DNA of 64,000 nucleotides from an uncultured Alphaproteobacteria bacterium (GCA_902614085.1 CACMJS010000004.1:1-64000), one strand, 5' to 3'; positions 20,267-32,362 are shown, counted from the first letter of the stretch. Made by a program: numbers and translations. Notes: generated by a model not told the origin, from the sequence alone.

Positions 20267-21508
20267 ATGAAAAGATCAATATTTATAGCTTTCATAATAC
20301 TTGCCGCTGTTGTTGGATGGATTGGTTCTGGTCAATTTACAAATAATGTTGTTGCGCAAAATGATGATACAGAAACTAGCGCTGATACAGAAACTTCATA
20401 TTCGCAAGATTCAAAAAATAACGATAATAAAGATTTTACATTTTCTGTTGAAACAAAGGAATTTACTTCCAGTTTAATTGATCAATCAATTGAATTACAA
20501 GGTCAAACTATTCATAATAAAAAAATTGATGTTAAATCTGAAACATCTGGCAACATAGATAATATTGAATTTGCAAGAGGAGATAGAGTATCTCAAAATG
20601 CTGAAATGATTACAATCTCACTAGAGGATAGAAATGAAAAACTCTCTAGTGCAAAAAAAGATTTAGAAAGACTTAATAAAGAACTAATTTTAAATGAAAA
20701 AAATAGAGATAATCTACTTAGACAAAATGTTGAAAGAATTGAATTGTATGAAATTGAATATGCATCTGCAAAACAACTAATTGATAAAGGTTTAAGTTCA
20801 AAATCAAAATTAAGTTTAGCATCTTTTAATCTTGCCAATGCTCAAGCTGATAGAGAAGATATTAAAATAAAATTTGAATCTACCTTAGCAAACCTTGAAG
20901 CTCAAATTTCAAATGTAAAATCAATTTTAAAGAACATAAAAATTGATATAGAAAAAACTACTATCAAGGCGCCATTTGATGGAATTATTTCTAAAAAAAT
21001 GGTTGAGGAAACTGAATTCATCTCGATAGGCACTCCCCTATTTACTATAATTGATTTAGACCCTATCAAAATTGAAGGTTATTTATCTGAATTTGATGTA
21101 AATAAAGTGAGTGTTGGTACTAAAGCTTTAATCGAAGATAGTAATGGTATTAAAAAAAACGGAATAATATCTTTTATTTCTCCATCAGCTGAAACTAGTA
21201 CTAGAACATTCGAAATTACTATTGAAGCTGATAACAAAGATCTTTCCTATAAAAGTGGCATAACAACTAAAATTGTTATCAAAGGTTCAGAACTTAAAGC
21301 TCACAAAATTCCACCTTCTATATTAACTTTATTAGACGATGGCACTGTAGGTGTTAAAGCTGTAGACAATGATAATAAAGTTATTTTCTATCCAACCAAA
21401 ACAATTAAGGATACAATAGATGGCATGTGGGTTTCTGGATTACCTGAAAAAGTAAATTTAATTGTAAGTGGACAAGAATATATAAGTATTGGTGAAACAG
21501 TAAACTAA
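20267..21508 (+). CDS. RND efflux periplasmic adaptor (membrane fusion protein)
   Basis: Signal/anchor N-terminus, barrel-sandwich and coiled-coil regions, KAPFDGIISKKMVEETEFISIGTPLFTI. Confidence 0.9.
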   Translation: MKRSIFIAFIILAAVVGWIGSGQFTNNVVAQNDDTETSADTETSYSQDSKNNDNKDFTFSVETKEFTSSLIDQSIELQGQTIHNKKIDVKSETSGNIDNIEFARGDRVSQNAEMITISLEDRNEKLSSAKKDLERLNKELILNEKNRDNLLRQNVERIELYEIEYASAKQLIDKGLSSKSKLSLASFNLANAQADREDIKIKFESTLANLEAQISNVKSILKNIKIDIEKTTIKAPFDGIISKKMVEETEFISIGTPLFTIIDLDPIKIEGYLSEFDVNKVSVGTKALIEDSNGIKKNGIISFISPSAETSTRTFEITIEADNKDLSYKSGITTKIVIKGSELKAHKIPPSILTLLDDGTVGVKAVDNDNKVIFYPTKTIKDTIDGMWVSGLPEKVNLIVSGQEYISIGETVN

Positions 21509-21513
21509 TCTAA

Positions 21514-24500
21514 ATGAAAATTAATATTATAGACTATGCAATAAGCCATTCCCGAGTTTTCATGGGAATACTTATTTTTATTATTTTTTCAGGTGCATCT
21601 ACTTACATCACAATGCCCAAAGAATCATCTCCTGATGTAAGCATACCAATAGTTTATATTTCACTAAGTCAAAATGGTATTTCTGCACAAGACTCTGAAA
21701 GGCTTTTAGTTAAACCAATTGAAGACGAAGTTAAAACTGTTGAAGGAGTAAGAGAAGTAAGATCAACAGCTTATTCAGGTGGGGGTAACGTTTTATTAGA
21801 ATTTGATGCTGGATTTGATTCTGATCAAGCTATGGTTGATATTAGAGATAAAGTTGATAGAGCTAAGGGTGATCTACCTAGTGAAGCAGATGAACCGACA
21901 GTTAACGAAGTAAATATAAGTACATTTCCTATCTTATCCATTTCTTTAAGCGGAGATGTGCCTAATAGAACTCTTCAGGATTTAGCTGACATTTTGCAAG
22001 ATGATATTGAAACAATTCCTAGTGTTTTAGAAGCTAAAATAGGCGGTAAAAGAAATGAACAGGTTGACATATTAATCAATCCAACTGCAGTTGATAGCTA
22101 TGGCATCAATCTTGAGAGCCTTATTAATATTGTTAGAGAAAATAATAAAATGGTATCTGCTGGTGGTCAAGACACTGGTGACGGAAGTTTTGATATTAAA
22201 GTTCCAGGTTTATACGAAACTATTGAAGATGTATTAAATACTCCTGTTAAAACTAACGGAGACTCAGTTATTACTTTCAGAGATATAGCTGAAGTTAAAA
22301 GAACATTCGAAGATAGGCAATCTTATGCAAATGTAAATGGATCTAATTCAATAACTATTGATGTTTCCAAAAGAATTGGTGAAAATATTATCAATACTAT
22401 TGAAGAAGTAAAAAGAATAACTGCAATTACTGCTAAAAGTTTTCCTGAAAATGTTGAAATCTCTTTTGGAAATGATCAATCAAAAGGAATTAAAACTATG
22501 TTAAATAGTCTGCAAAATAACGTCATAGCAGCTATAATCCTTGTTTTAATTATTATTTTAGGAGCATTAGGCGTTAGATCTGGTTTATTAGTTGGTGTAT
22601 CTATTCCAGGATCGTTTTTATCAGGTTTATTAGCTCTATCTGTAATGGGTTTTACTATTAATATAGTAGTATTATTTGCTCTAATTTTATCTGTAGGACT
22701 ATTAGTCGATGGAGCAATTGTTGTTGTTGAATATGCAGATAGAAAAATGAAAGAAGGTCTTGGTGTAAAAGATGCTTTCGCAAACGCATCAAAAAAAATG
22801 TCACTACCAATTATATCATCGACTGCAACTACCCTAGCCGCTTTTTTACCTTTAATATTCTGGCCTGGTATAGCTGGTGAATTTATGAAATATTTACCAA
22901 TTACACTTATATGCGTTCTTATATCTTCTTTATTTATGGCATTACTGTTTGTCCCAGTTTTAGGATCTATTTTAAATACTGTTTCAAGAATACTTCTCCA
23001 ATTTATTGTACCATTACTAATATCATTAATTTTTTACAATCTATTATCTTATGGATTTGGATTATTAAATCTTGAAAGATTTAGTTTATTTATAACAATT
23101 GGAAAATATTTACTGAGCTTCGCTTTATTTATATTTGTATTTATAAGAATTATACCAAGAGTTTATAAAATTTCAGAAAATGTAAATTCTACAGATAAAT
23201 TAGTTTCTAAAAATGCAAAAATCTTATCTTCAGAATCAAATGAACCTGTTTTAAACGTAACTGGTTTTGTTGGATTTTATGCAAAAGTATTAAACTTCTT
23301 ATTATTTCATCCTTTAAAGGTGATGATTAGTGCTTTAGTAATATTAGTTGCTGTAAACTACACCTATACTAAAGTTGGAGAAGGTGTAGAATTTTTCCCA
23401 GATGTTGAGCCAGATCTTGCAAAAATCGTAGTCTTTGCAAGAGGTAATCTCTCAGTTGAAGAAAAAAAAGATTATGTATCAAGAGTTGAGAATATTATTT
23501 TAAAGCTTCAATCGGAAAGACAAGAATTTAAAAATATTTATTCTTTAAGTGGAAATGTAAGTGAACAATCAGAGGCATCAGAAGACTTTATTGGATCAAT
23601 AAGTTTGGAATATACAGATTGGGATAAAAGAAGAAAATCAAAAGTAATTCTTGCAGAAATTTTGGAAGCCACAAAAAGCATCAATGGGATTAAAGTAGAG
23701 TCAAGAGAACAACAAGGTGGTCCTGGTGAAGGTAAACCAATTAACATTAAATTAACCAGTGATAATAAGCAACTTTTAATAGCTGAAGGAATTAAGCTTA
23801 AAAAATTCATGGATAGTTATCCAAAGTTAATGAATGTAGAAGATAATTTACCAGCACCTGGGATAGAATGGGAAATTAATGTAGATAGAAAACAAGCTTC
23901 TAAGTTTGGAGCTAACATTACATCAATTGGTAATGTAATTAAACTTGCAACAAACGGTCTTAAACTTGGTGAATATAGACCTGATGATAGTAATGAAAGT
24001 ATACCACTTTATCTTCGTTATCCAAACGAAGGAAGAACATTGGATAGAATTGATAACTTAAGAGTAACTACTTCAAATGGTTTAGTTCCAATATCCAATT
24101 TTGTAGAAATTGTTCCAAATAGCAGAACAGGAAATATAATTAGAGTAGATTCAAAAAATGCTATAAATATCCAGGCAGATGTAGAGCCTGGAACTTATCC
24201 TGACGGAAAAGTAAAAGAACTTGAGTACGTATTAGGAATTTCAGATACGTCTCCGTCTTGGAGAGGAAGAGCTTTAGATTTACCTCGTTATGAATTAGAT
24301 AACAAAGTAAGGGCTGAACTTATTGGAGAAAATGAAGATCAAAAAGAAGCTCAAGAATTTTTAACAAGAGCTTTTGGTGTAGCTTTATTTTTAATGCTAA
24401 TGATACTTCTATTGCAGTTTAATAGTTTTTATAGTGCATTCTTAATTCTTTTTGCAGTAGTAATGTCCACAGCTGGTGTTTTTATAGGTCTAATGGTAAC

Positions 24501-24909
24501 AGCACAGCCATTTGGTATTGTTATGTCAGGAGTTGGAGTAATTGCTCTTGCTGGAATAGTTGTAAATAATAATATTATATTGATTGATACATTTGATTTT
24601 TTAAAGACTAAAACATCTAGTATAAGAGAAGCCATTATCAAAACAGGGGCACAGAGACTGAGACCAGTTTTACTTACAACAACTACAACAGTACTAGGAT
24701 TATTACCAATGGTTACAATGACAAATGTTGACTTTATATCTAGAGAAATAACCAGAGGTTCACCTGATACTCAGTGGTGGGTTCAATTATCAACAGCTAT
24801 AGTATTTGGACTACTTTTTGCGACATTTCTCACATTAGTTGTAACGCCATCAGCATTAATGTTTAGAGAAAACATGAAGAATTGGTATAAGAATAAAATT
24901 TCTAGTTAA
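21514..24909 (+). CDS. RND efflux permease (AcrB/HAE1-type)
   Basis: 1131 aa; GASTYITMPKESSPDVSIP, LSVGLLVDGAIVVVEYADR, and C-terminal TM repeats. Confidence 0.95.
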   Translation: MKINIIDYAISHSRVFMGILIFIIFSGASTYITMPKESSPDVSIPIVYISLSQNGISAQDSERLLVKPIEDEVKTVEGVREVRSTAYSGGGNVLLEFDAGFDSDQAMVDIRDKVDRAKGDLPSEADEPTVNEVNISTFPILSISLSGDVPNRTLQDLADILQDDIETIPSVLEAKIGGKRNEQVDILINPTAVDSYGINLESLINIVRENNKMVSAGGQDTGDGSFDIKVPGLYETIEDVLNTPVKTNGDSVITFRDIAEVKRTFEDRQSYANVNGSNSITIDVSKRIGENIINTIEEVKRITAITAKSFPENVEISFGNDQSKGIKTMLNSLQNNVIAAIILVLIIILGALGVRSGLLVGVSIPGSFLSGLLALSVMGFTINIVVLFALILSVGLLVDGAIVVVEYADRKMKEGLGVKDAFANASKKMSLPIISSTATTLAAFLPLIFWPGIAGEFMKYLPITLICVLISSLFMALLFVPVLGSILNTVSRILLQFIVPLLISLIFYNLLSYGFGLLNLERFSLFITIGKYLLSFALFIFVFIRIIPRVYKISENVNSTDKLVSKNAKILSSESNEPVLNVTGFVGFYAKVLNFLLFHPLKVMISALVILVAVNYTYTKVGEGVEFFPDVEPDLAKIVVFARGNLSVEEKKDYVSRVENIILKLQSERQEFKNIYSLSGNVSEQSEASEDFIGSISLEYTDWDKRRKSKVILAEILEATKSINGIKVESREQQGGPGEGKPINIKLTSDNKQLLIAEGIKLKKFMDSYPKLMNVEDNLPAPGIEWEINVDRKQASKFGANITSIGNVIKLATNGLKLGEYRPDDSNESIPLYLRYPNEGRTLDRIDNLRVTTSNGLVPISNFVEIVPNSRTGNIIRVDSKNAINIQADVEPGTYPDGKVKELEYVLGISDTSPSWRGRALDLPRYELDNKVRAELIGENEDQKEAQEFLTRAFGVALFLMLMILLLQFNSFYSAFLILFAVVMSTAGVFIGLMVTAQPFGIVMSGVGVIALAGIVVNNNIILIDTFDFLKTKTSSIREAIIKTGAQRLRPVLLTTTTTVLGLLPMVTMTNVDFISREITRGSPDTQWWVQLSTAIVFGLLFATFLTLVVTPSALMFRENMKNWYKNKISS

Positions 24910-24936
24910 ATTTTTTCTAAATAAACTTTTAAATCT

Positions 24937-25488
24937 ATGATAATTAAATCGATTACTATCTATTGTTCATCTTCAGATAAATTAAGTAATAAATATTATC
25001 AAGATGCAGAAGAAATTAGCAAATTAATATCATCATTTAAAATAAATATTGTCTACGGTGGGGCAAAAGTTGGTATTATGGGTATGGTTGCTAAGACAGC
25101 AAAAAAATATAAAAATAGAGTTATAGGAGTAATTCCAAATTTTTTATCTGAGAAAGAAATAATTTTTGAAAATATAGATGAATTAAAAATAGTGAATAAT
25201 ATGTCTGAAAGAAAAAAGTTACTATTTGAGTTAGGTGATGCATATTTAGCATTACCAGGAGGAACAGGTACTTTAGAAGAAATAGTAGAAGTTGTATCTT
25301 GGAAAGTAATGGGGATTCATAATAAGCCAATAATATTTTTTAATAAAAATAATTTCTGGGATAATATATTTCAGCAATTTAAATTTTTTGAAGATGAAAA
25401 TTTTTCAAATAAAAATTTACAAAACAGTTTTCACATTATAGATACGGTTGATCAATTAAAAAATATATTAATTAAATGGCAAAAATAA
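24937..25488 (+). CDS. LOG family protein (TIGR00730, lysine decarboxylase-like fold)
   Basis: [11 protein letters not shown] and [11 protein letters not shown] motifs. Confidence 0.92.
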   Translation: MIIKSITIYCSSSDKLSNKYYQDAEEISKLISSFKINIVYGGAKVGIMGMVAKTAKKYKNRVIGVIPNFLSEKEIIFENIDELKIVNNMSERKKLLFELGDAYLALPGGTGTLEEIVEVVSWKVMGIHNKPIIFFNKNNFWDNIFQQFKFFEDENFSNKNLQNSFHIIDTVDQLKNILIKWQK

Positions 25489-26684
25489 AAGTTAAAAACC
25501 CTGTAGTTGAAATGGATGGAGATGAAATGACCAGAATCATCTGGGAGTACATCAAAGAACAATTAATTTTGCCCTATCTTGATATAGATATCAAATATTT
25601 TGATCTTGGAGTGATTAAAAGAGATGAGACAAATGATCAAATCACTATAGATGCTGCCGAGGCGGTGAAAAAATATGGTGTAGGAATAAAATGTGCAACA
25701 ATTACTCCTGATGAAAATCGAGTAGAGGAATTCAAATTAAAACAAATGTGGCGTTCTCCCAATGGAACCATAAGAAATATACTGGGAGGAACAATATTTA
25801 GACAGCCAATTATATGCAAAAATGTTCCAAGAATAATTACAAACTGGAATCATCCAATTGTAGTTGCTAGACATGCCTTTGGTGATCAATATAGAGCGAC
25901 TGACACATTAATTAATAAACCAGGAACTCTTAAAATGGTTTTTGAACCTAAAGATGGATCTGAAGGATTTACAAAAGATGTATATGAATTTGAAAAACCT
26001 GGTGTAGCCCTATCAATGTATAATTTAGATAATTCAATTAAAGACTTTGCTAGAGCATGCTTTAATTATGGACTTAACCTTGGTTGGCCAGTTTACCTTT
26101 CTACTAAAAATACTATTTTAAAAGTCTACGATGGAAGATTTAAAGATTTATTTCAGGATGTATTTGATACTGAATTTAAAAATAAGTTTAAAGAAAAAGA
26201 AATAGTTTATGAGCATAGATTAATCGATGATATGGTGGCCTCAGCTTTAAAATGGGAGGGTAATTTTATTTGGGCTTGTAAAAATTATGATGGAGATGTT
26301 CAATCAGATTCTGTTGCTCAAGGATTTGGATCACTAGGTTTAATGACAAGTGTGTTAATGACCCCAGATGGAAAAACAGTAGAAGCTGAAGCAGCACATG
26401 GAACTGTTACAAGACATTATAGAAATCATCAGAAAGGTATAGAAACTTCAACTAATCCTATTGCATCAATCTTTGCTTGGACAAGAGGTTTAAGTTTTAG
26501 AGGAGAATTTGATGGTAATAATGAATTAATAAATTTTGCTAAAAAATTAGAAGAAACGTGTATCAAAACTGTAGAAAGTGGTGAAATGACAAAAGATCTA
26601 GCAATATTAATTAACAAAGATCAGAAATGGTTAAACACTCAAGATTTTTTAAGCGCAATAAAAAACAATTTTCAAATTAACTAA
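25476..26684 (+). CDS. icd: NADP-dependent isocitrate dehydrogenase (eukaryote-like type)
   Basis: [50 protein letters not shown]. Confidence 0.97.
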   Translation: MAKIKVKNPVVEMDGDEMTRIIWEYIKEQLILPYLDIDIKYFDLGVIKRDETNDQITIDAAEAVKKYGVGIKCATITPDENRVEEFKLKQMWRSPNGTIRNILGGTIFRQPIICKNVPRIITNWNHPIVVARHAFGDQYRATDTLINKPGTLKMVFEPKDGSEGFTKDVYEFEKPGVALSMYNLDNSIKDFARACFNYGLNLGWPVYLSTKNTILKVYDGRFKDLFQDVFDTEFKNKFKEKEIVYEHRLIDDMVASALKWEGNFIWACKNYDGDVQSDSVAQGFGSLGLMTSVLMTPDGKTVEAEAAHGTVTRHYRNHQKGIETSTNPIASIFAWTRGLSFRGEFDGNNELINFAKKLEETCIKTVESGEMTKDLAILINKDQKWLNTQDFLSAIKNNFQIN

Positions 26685-29349
26685 TAGAGTTTAATTTATC
26701 TTCTACGTATTTTATACTTTCATTAATTTGACTAACATCTGATCCTCCTCCTTGAGCAAGATCTTTTCTACCACCCCCACCCTTTCCACCTAGAATAATC
26801 GAAATTTCTCTTATTTCTTTTGAAGCATCAAAAAGGTCTGTAATATCTTCAGTAACTCCTAGCACTATAGATAGTTTGTTATCATTATTTGAAATTATTA
26901 ACGAAACACTATTTTTGTTATATTGTTTTTTTTGCTCATCAATAAATGTTTTCAAAGATTTATTAGGGTAGTCTTCAGCAATCAGGTATATGAAATTTAA
27001 TTCTTTGATTTTTTTTACAACAATATTATCAATATTTTTTGATATAGACATATTTTGTTTTAATTTTTCGTGTATCTGAATTAATTCTTTAATTAACAAA
27101 CCTTTGTCTTCAAATTGATTTTTAAAATTATAATCAGCATTAATTTTTTTAATTTTATTCTTTAAATCTTCAATTTGATTATCTTGGTTTTTATTTTTTT
27201 CTAATAAATTTCTTTCTATTTCTTTAATATATTTATCCACTGCAACATTAGATACAGCCTCTATTCTTCTTATTCCGGACGCAACACTAGATTGATTAGT
27301 TATTTTAAATTTACTTATTTCCCCTAATTTAACTACATGAGTTCCTCCGCATAATTCTTTTGAAAAGAATGATTCATTTTCTTGACCCATTGTTACTACT
27401 CTTACTTCATCGCTATATTTTTCTCCAAACAATGCCATCGCACCTTCTTCAATAGCTTTTTTTTGATCCACAATTTTAATTTCAACAATTCCATTTTTTT
27501 GAATTTGATCATTTACAATTTCTTCAATTTTCATGAGTTGATCTTTTTCAATTGGATTATTGTGACTAAAATCAAATCTAAGTTTTTCTGAATTTACAAG
27601 TGAACCCTTCTGCGTGACATGATTGCCCAGTATTTTTCTTAGAGCAGCATGTAATAAATGAGTTGAAGAATGATTATATTTAATAAAATCTCTATTCAAT
27701 GTATTAATGGTTGCTTTAATAGTATCTTCAATTTCGCATTCACCACTAATTACTTTACCTTTATGAAGAAAATAGTTTCCAAATATTTTTGTAGTATTCA
27801 TAACTTCAAACTTAAAGCTATCATTTTCAAAAAAACCATGATCTCCCACCTGACCACCACTTTCTCCATAAAAAGGTGTTTGATTTAATATTATAATTGC
27901 TTCTTGATCTTTTTTAATTTTATCTACTGACTTACTTTCTGATATGATTGAAATTATTTTACAATCAGCTTCCATATCAGAATATCCTAAAAATTCTGTT
28001 GGATCTATTTTAGAAGTTATTTCAAACCAAATGCCTTCATCCTCGATGTCTCCTGTACCTTTCCAACTTTGTCTTGCTCTTTCCTTTTGATCTAACATTT
28101 TTTGTTCAAATGTTTTTATATCGACTTCAATATTTTTACTTTTCAAATAATCTTGTGTTAAATCTAAGGGAAATCCATAGGTGTCGTATAATTTAAATGC
28201 TACCTCTCCATTAAATATATTTGTTGAGTTAGATATTTCCTCATCTAAAATTTTAATTCCTTTTTCAACTGTTTCCTTGAATTTAGTTTCTTCATTCATT
28301 AATGTATTAGTGATCAGATCTTTTGCTCTATCTAATTCAGGATATGAATTTTTAATTCCATCTAAAAAAATAGGGAATAGCTTATGAAAAACAGGCTCTT
28401 TATTACCTAAAGAATGAGCGTGTCGCATTCCCCTTCTCATTATTCTTCGTAAGACGTATCCTCTACCTTCATTTGAAGGCATAACTCCATCTGCAATTAA
28501 AAAAGAGGAGGATTTTAAGTGATCTGCAATTACTCTGTGACTAGGATTAGTTATTGAACTTTCATCGCCACACAATTTCGTTGATTCATTTATAATCGGT
28601 TGAAATAAATCTGTTGAATAATTATCATTAGAACCATCTAGAAGAGCTGTCATTCTCTCTAATCCCATTCCAGTATCAATGGAGGGTTTTGGTAGATTTA
28701 TTCTCTCAGATTTAGATATCTGCTCATATTGCATAAATACCAAATTCCATATTTCTATAAATCTATCACCATCTTCGTTTGGAGAGCCTGGAGGGCCTCC
28801 TTCGTATTTATCACCGTGATCATAAAATATTTCAGAACATGGACCGCAAGGCCCAGTCTCACCCATTGACCAAAAATTATCAGATGTACTTATTTTAATA
28901 ATTTTATTTTCAGATAATCCAGCTATTTTTTTCCATAAATCAAAAGCTTCTTGATCATCAGAATAAACTGTTACTAAAAGTCTATCTTTATTTATTGAAT
29001 ATTCTTTGGTTATTAGATTCCAAGCTAGTTCTATGGCCAGCTCTTTAAAATAATCTCCAAAAGAGAAATTGCCTAACATTTCAAAAAAAGTATGGTGCCT
29101 TGTCGTATATCCTACATTTTCTAAATCATTGTGCTTACCGCCTGCTCTTACACATTTTTGAGCAGTAGTCGCTCTGTTGTAATCTCTTGTCTCCCTACCT
29201 GTAAAAATATTTTTAAATTGTACCATTCCAGAATTAGCAAACATTAGAGTAGGATCATTATCTGGCACAAGAGAACTTGAATGAATAATCTCGTGTCCAT
29301 TTTTTTTAAAATAATTAAGAAATGTGGACCTAATCTGATTTGAATTCAT
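26677..29349 (-). CDS. alaS: Alanine--tRNA ligase
   Basis: [48 protein letters not shown]-terminal [16 protein letters not shown]. Confidence 0.98.
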   Translation of the reverse strand: MNSNQIRSTFLNYFKKNGHEIIHSSSLVPDNDPTLMFANSGMVQFKNIFTGRETRDYNRATTAQKCVRAGGKHNDLENVGYTTRHHTFFEMLGNFSFGDYFKELAIELAWNLITKEYSINKDRLLVTVYSDDQEAFDLWKKIAGLSENKIIKISTSDNFWSMGETGPCGPCSEIFYDHGDKYEGGPPGSPNEDGDRFIEIWNLVFMQYEQISKSERINLPKPSIDTGMGLERMTALLDGSNDNYSTDLFQPIINESTKLCGDESSITNPSHRVIADHLKSSSFLIADGVMPSNEGRGYVLRRIMRRGMRHAHSLGNKEPVFHKLFPIFLDGIKNSYPELDRAKDLITNTLMNEETKFKETVEKGIKILDEEISNSTNIFNGEVAFKLYDTYGFPLDLTQDYLKSKNIEVDIKTFEQKMLDQKERARQSWKGTGDIEDEGIWFEITSKIDPTEFLGYSDMEADCKIISIISESKSVDKIKKDQEAIIILNQTPFYGESGGQVGDHGFFENDSFKFEVMNTTKIFGNYFLHKGKVISGECEIEDTIKATINTLNRDFIKYNHSSTHLLHAALRKILGNHVTQKGSLVNSEKLRFDFSHNNPIEKDQLMKIEEIVNDQIQKNGIVEIKIVDQKKAIEEGAMALFGEKYSDEVRVVTMGQENESFFSKELCGGTHVVKLGEISKFKITNQSSVASGIRRIEAVSNVAVDKYIKEIERNLLEKNKNQDNQIEDLKNKIKKINADYNFKNQFEDKGLLIKELIQIHEKLKQNMSISKNIDNIVVKKIKELNFIYLIAEDYPNKSLKTFIDEQKKQYNKNSVSLIISNNDNKLSIVLGVTEDITDLFDASKEIREISIILGGKGGGGRKDLAQGGGSDVSQINESIKYVEDKLNSIS

Positions 29350-29393
29350 GAAAAGGTATTATAACTTGTAAACTCTATTGTCTAAATAAAAAA

Positions 29394-29415
29394 GCGCCTA
29401 TTTTGAAATAGGCGC
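29394..29415 (-). terminator. Intrinsic terminator downstream of recA
   Basis: Perfect 10-bp stem GCGCCTATTT / AAATAGGCGC; read on the minus strand it is followed by a T-rich tract (TTTTTTATTT). Confidence 0.9.
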
Positions 29416-29434
29416 CAAACAAAAATAATATTTA

Positions 29435-30553
29435 CTATTCTTTTATTTCTTCAGCTTCTTTAGCTTCTTTTTCTTTTTCTTTTTCTTTATTCTCTACTTT
29501 TCCTTCCATCATAGCTTTTTCAACTATTCCAGCATTTTGTAGAATTTGATTTTCTATTTCTTTAGCTATAGTAGGATTGTCGTTAAGAAAATTTTTAACG
29601 TTTTCTCTACCTTGTCCTATTTTAGTATTTTTGTATGAAAACCATGATCCTGATTTATCAATAATTTCTGCTTTGACACCTAAATCAACTAATTCACCTA
29701 ATTTAGATATCCCCTCTCCGTACATTATATCAAATTCAACAACTTTGAATGGAGGCGCGACTTTGTTTTTAACTATCTTTACTCTAGTTTGATTTCCAAT
29801 GATTTCATCTTTATCTTTTATTGCACCAATTCTTCTAATGTCCATTCTTACAGAAGAATAAAATTTTAAAGCATTACCCCCTGTAGTTGTCTCAGGACTA
29901 CCAAACATAACACCAATTTTCATTCTAAGTTGATTTATGAATACAACTAGAGTGTTTGATTGAGCAATTGAACTTGTAAGTTTTCTTAAAGCCTGACTCA
30001 TCAATCTAGCTTGCAAACCAGGTAAAGAATCTCCCATATCGCCTTCTAATTCAGCTCTTGGTACAAGTGCTGCAACTGAATCAATAATTAGCACATCAAT
30101 ACCTCCAGATTTAATTAAAGAATCAGCAATTTCTAAACCCTGCTCTCCTGTATCAGGCTGGGAAATTAATAATTCTTCTAAATTTACACCTAATTTCTTA
30201 GCATATGCAGGATCTAGAGCATGCTCTGCATCTATAAATGCACAATTGCCGCCTTGTTTTTGCGACTCTGCAACAATATGAGTAGCTAAAGTAGTTTTAC
30301 CAGAACTTTCAGGTCCATAAATTTCAATAATTCTCCCCTTTGGTACTCCTCCAATACCAAGAGCGATATCAAGCCCTAATGAACCGGTAGATATTGCTTC
30401 AATATCTACGTTTGTTTTAGAGCCCAATTTCATTATTGAGCCTTTTCCATAATTTTTCTCTATTAGGCTTACAGCGGCTTCTAGAGATTTACTTCTGTTT
30501 TCTTTATCCATTGAATTTTCGTTATTTACTACTTTTAATTTAGCTTGAGACAT
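29435..30553 (-). CDS. recA: Recombinase RecA
   Basis: [59 protein letters not shown]. Confidence 0.98.
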   Translation of the reverse strand: MSQAKLKVVNNENSMDKENRSKSLEAAVSLIEKNYGKGSIMKLGSKTNVDIEAISTGSLGLDIALGIGGVPKGRIIEIYGPESSGKTTLATHIVAESQKQGGNCAFIDAEHALDPAYAKKLGVNLEELLISQPDTGEQGLEIADSLIKSGGIDVLIIDSVAALVPRAELEGDMGDSLPGLQARLMSQALRKLTSSIAQSNTLVVFINQLRMKIGVMFGSPETTTGGNALKFYSSVRMDIRRIGAIKDKDEIIGNQTRVKIVKNKVAPPFKVVEFDIMYGEGISKLGELVDLGVKAEIIDKSGSWFSYKNTKIGQGRENVKNFLNDNPTIAKEIENQILQNAGIVEKAMMEGKVENKEKEKEKEAKEAEEIKE

Positions 30554-30638
30554 TTAATTTCTCCATTAATTTCCTATGTTTTTATTAAGATTCTTGCAAA
30601 TCATGTTTACTTGTACACGTTTTGTTCTATTTTTAAAA

Positions 30639-30653
30639 GTTCTATTTTTGTTC
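30639..30653. promoter_or_regulatory. Candidate LexA/SOS box upstream of recA (GTTC-N7-GTTC)
   Basis: GTTCTATTTTTGTTC in the recA/dksA divergent intergenic region, about 86 bp from the recA start; a further GTTC at 30624. Confidence 0.65.
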
Positions 30654-30767
30654 TTTTGCAAAATTTTGATTAAAATATTGAAAAATATGTATTATTTATA
30701 CTAAATAAAATTTTAATATTGCTTGAATAAATAAAATCATTTGATAAATCAGCACCGTTTTAAAATT

Positions 30768-31175
30768 ATGACAAAATTACCTAAAAGTTACAAACCAACT
30801 AAGAAAGAAAAATTCATGAATGCCAAAATGAAAGAATATTTCAGGCAAAAATTAGTAAATTGGAAACAAGATTTACTCAAGGAGTCGTCTCAAACCTTAA
30901 ATAATCTTCAGAATGAGAATGAAGCGAAGCCCGATATAACTGATAGAGCATCTGAAGAAATAGATAGATCCTTCGAACTCAGAACAAGAGATAGAGAAAG
31001 AAAGCTAATTAATAAAATTGATGCTGCACTCCAAAGAATTGAAGATGGGTCATATGGATATTGTGATGAAACAGGTGATCCAATTAGTATCAAAAGATTA
31101 GAAGCAAGACCAGTTGCAACATTGAGTTTAGAAGCTCAAGAAATGCATGAAAAAGCAGAAAAAAGAATTAGTTAA
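30768..31175 (+). CDS. dksA: DksA-type RNA polymerase-binding factor
   Basis: RASEEIDRSFELRTRDRERKLINKIDAALQRIEDGSYGYCDETGDPISIKRLEARPVATLSLEAQE. Start chosen at the internal Met (MTKLPKSYK); the track ORF begins at 30741. Confidence 0.88.
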   Translation: MTKLPKSYKPTKKEKFMNAKMKEYFRQKLVNWKQDLLKESSQTLNNLQNENEAKPDITDRASEEIDRSFELRTRDRERKLINKIDAALQRIEDGSYGYCDETGDPISIKRLEARPVATLSLEAQEMHEKAEKRIS

Positions 31176-31185
31176 TTTTTTTTAA

Positions 31186-31383
31186 ATGTCAGATTTTTAT
31201 ATAGGTGATCTTACACCAGGTACTTTTGTTGTAAATGTCAGCAAAGAAAAAGAATGGGGAATTGGCCAAGTACAATCATGTATTAATAATATCGTTACAA
31301 TAAATTTTGAAAATGTTGGAAAAAAAACTATTAACCCTAGAGAAGTTGAATTAAAAATAATTAATATAAATGCAACTAATTGA
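31186..31383 (+). CDS. DUF3553 family protein
   Basis: 65 aa; PGTFVVNVSKEKEWGIGQVQSCINNIVTINFENVGKKTI pattern. Confidence 0.65.
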   Translation: MSDFYIGDLTPGTFVVNVSKEKEWGIGQVQSCINNIVTINFENVGKKTINPREVELKIININATN

Positions 31384-32362
31384 TCAGTATTTAAGAAAAG
31401 TAAGTTATTTAAGAGTATCTGTTACAGATAGATGTGATCTGAGATGTGTTTATTGTATGAAAGAAAAAATGCAATTTCTCCCACGAAAAGACATACTCAC
31501 TTTAGAAGAAATTGAAAGATTATGTGACAACTTTATAGAACTCGGAGTTGAAAAAATTAGATTAACTGGGGGTGAGCCTTTGGTAAGAAATGATATTATA
31601 AAATTAATTGAAAAACTTAATTATAAAAAAGAAAAAACAAATCTAAAGGAAATAACACTGACAACAAATGGTACATTATTAAAAAAATATGCCAAACTAC
31701 TGAAGCTAAATGGTATTAATAGAATTAATGTTTCTCTAGATACAATTAATCCTGAAAAATATAATAAAATAACAAGATTTGGAAATATTGAAAAAGTTTT
31801 TGATGGAATTAATGAAGCACTTGATAACAACATAAAAATTAAAATTAATACTGTAGTAATTAAAGATTTTAATGAAAATGAAATTGAAGAATTAATAAAT
31901 TGGACTAGTAATAAAAAAATTGATCTTACATTTATCGAAGTAATGCCAATGGAAGAAACAGATGTATCAAGGGAATATCAGTTTATCTCATTATCTGATA
32001 CTTTTTCAAAACTAGACAAAATATATAAATTTTCTAAAATTGATTATAGTACTGGAGGTCCAGCAAGATTTTATACTAGTGATTTAGTTTCTAATAAAAT
32101 TGGGTTTATAAGTCCTTTAACAAATAATTTTTGTGCCTCTTGTAATAGAGTAAGAATATCGAGCACTGGTAAACTTTTCATGTGTCTTGGTCAGAATGAC
32201 TTTGTTGATTTTAGAGAAATAATGAGAAAAGATTATAGTGATGATTATATAAAAGAAAAAATTAAGTTTGCTCTTAATATTAAACCAAAACAACATGATT
32301 TTATGGTTGGAGAAAAAATTAATAAATATATGAAAAGACATATGAATGTAACAGGTGGATAA
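31370..32362 (+). CDS. moaA: GTP 3',8-cyclase MoaA (molybdopterin biosynthesis)
   Basis: Radical-SAM CDLRCVYC (CxxxCxxC), LTGGEPLVR, C-terminal NFCASCNRVRISSTGKLFMCLG cluster and GG terminus. Confidence 0.96.
   Translation: MQLIDQYLRKVSYLRVSVTDRCDLRCVYCMKEKMQFLPRKDILTLEEIERLCDNFIELGVEKIRLTGGEPLVRNDIIKLIEKLNYKKEKTNLKEITLTTNGTLLKKYAKLLKLNGINRINVSLDTINPEKYNKITRFGNIEKVFDGINEALDNNIKIKINTVVIKDFNENEIEELINWTSNKKIDLTFIEVMPMEETDVSREYQFISLSDTFSKLDKIYKFSKIDYSTGGPARFYTSDLVSNKIGFISPLTNNFCASCNRVRISSTGKLFMCLGQNDFVDFREIMRKDYSDDYIKEKIKFALNIKPKQHDFMVGEKINKYMKRHMNVTGG

Noticed and set aside
27382-28387. Plus-strand ORFs antisense to alaS
   Set aside because: alaS is strongly conserved; these are Phe/Ile/Asn-rich shadow ORFs.
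29435-29510. Repetitive [14 protein letters not shown] coding tract at the recA 3' end
   Set aside because: Low-complexity acidic/basic RecA C-terminal tails are common; not a repeat element.
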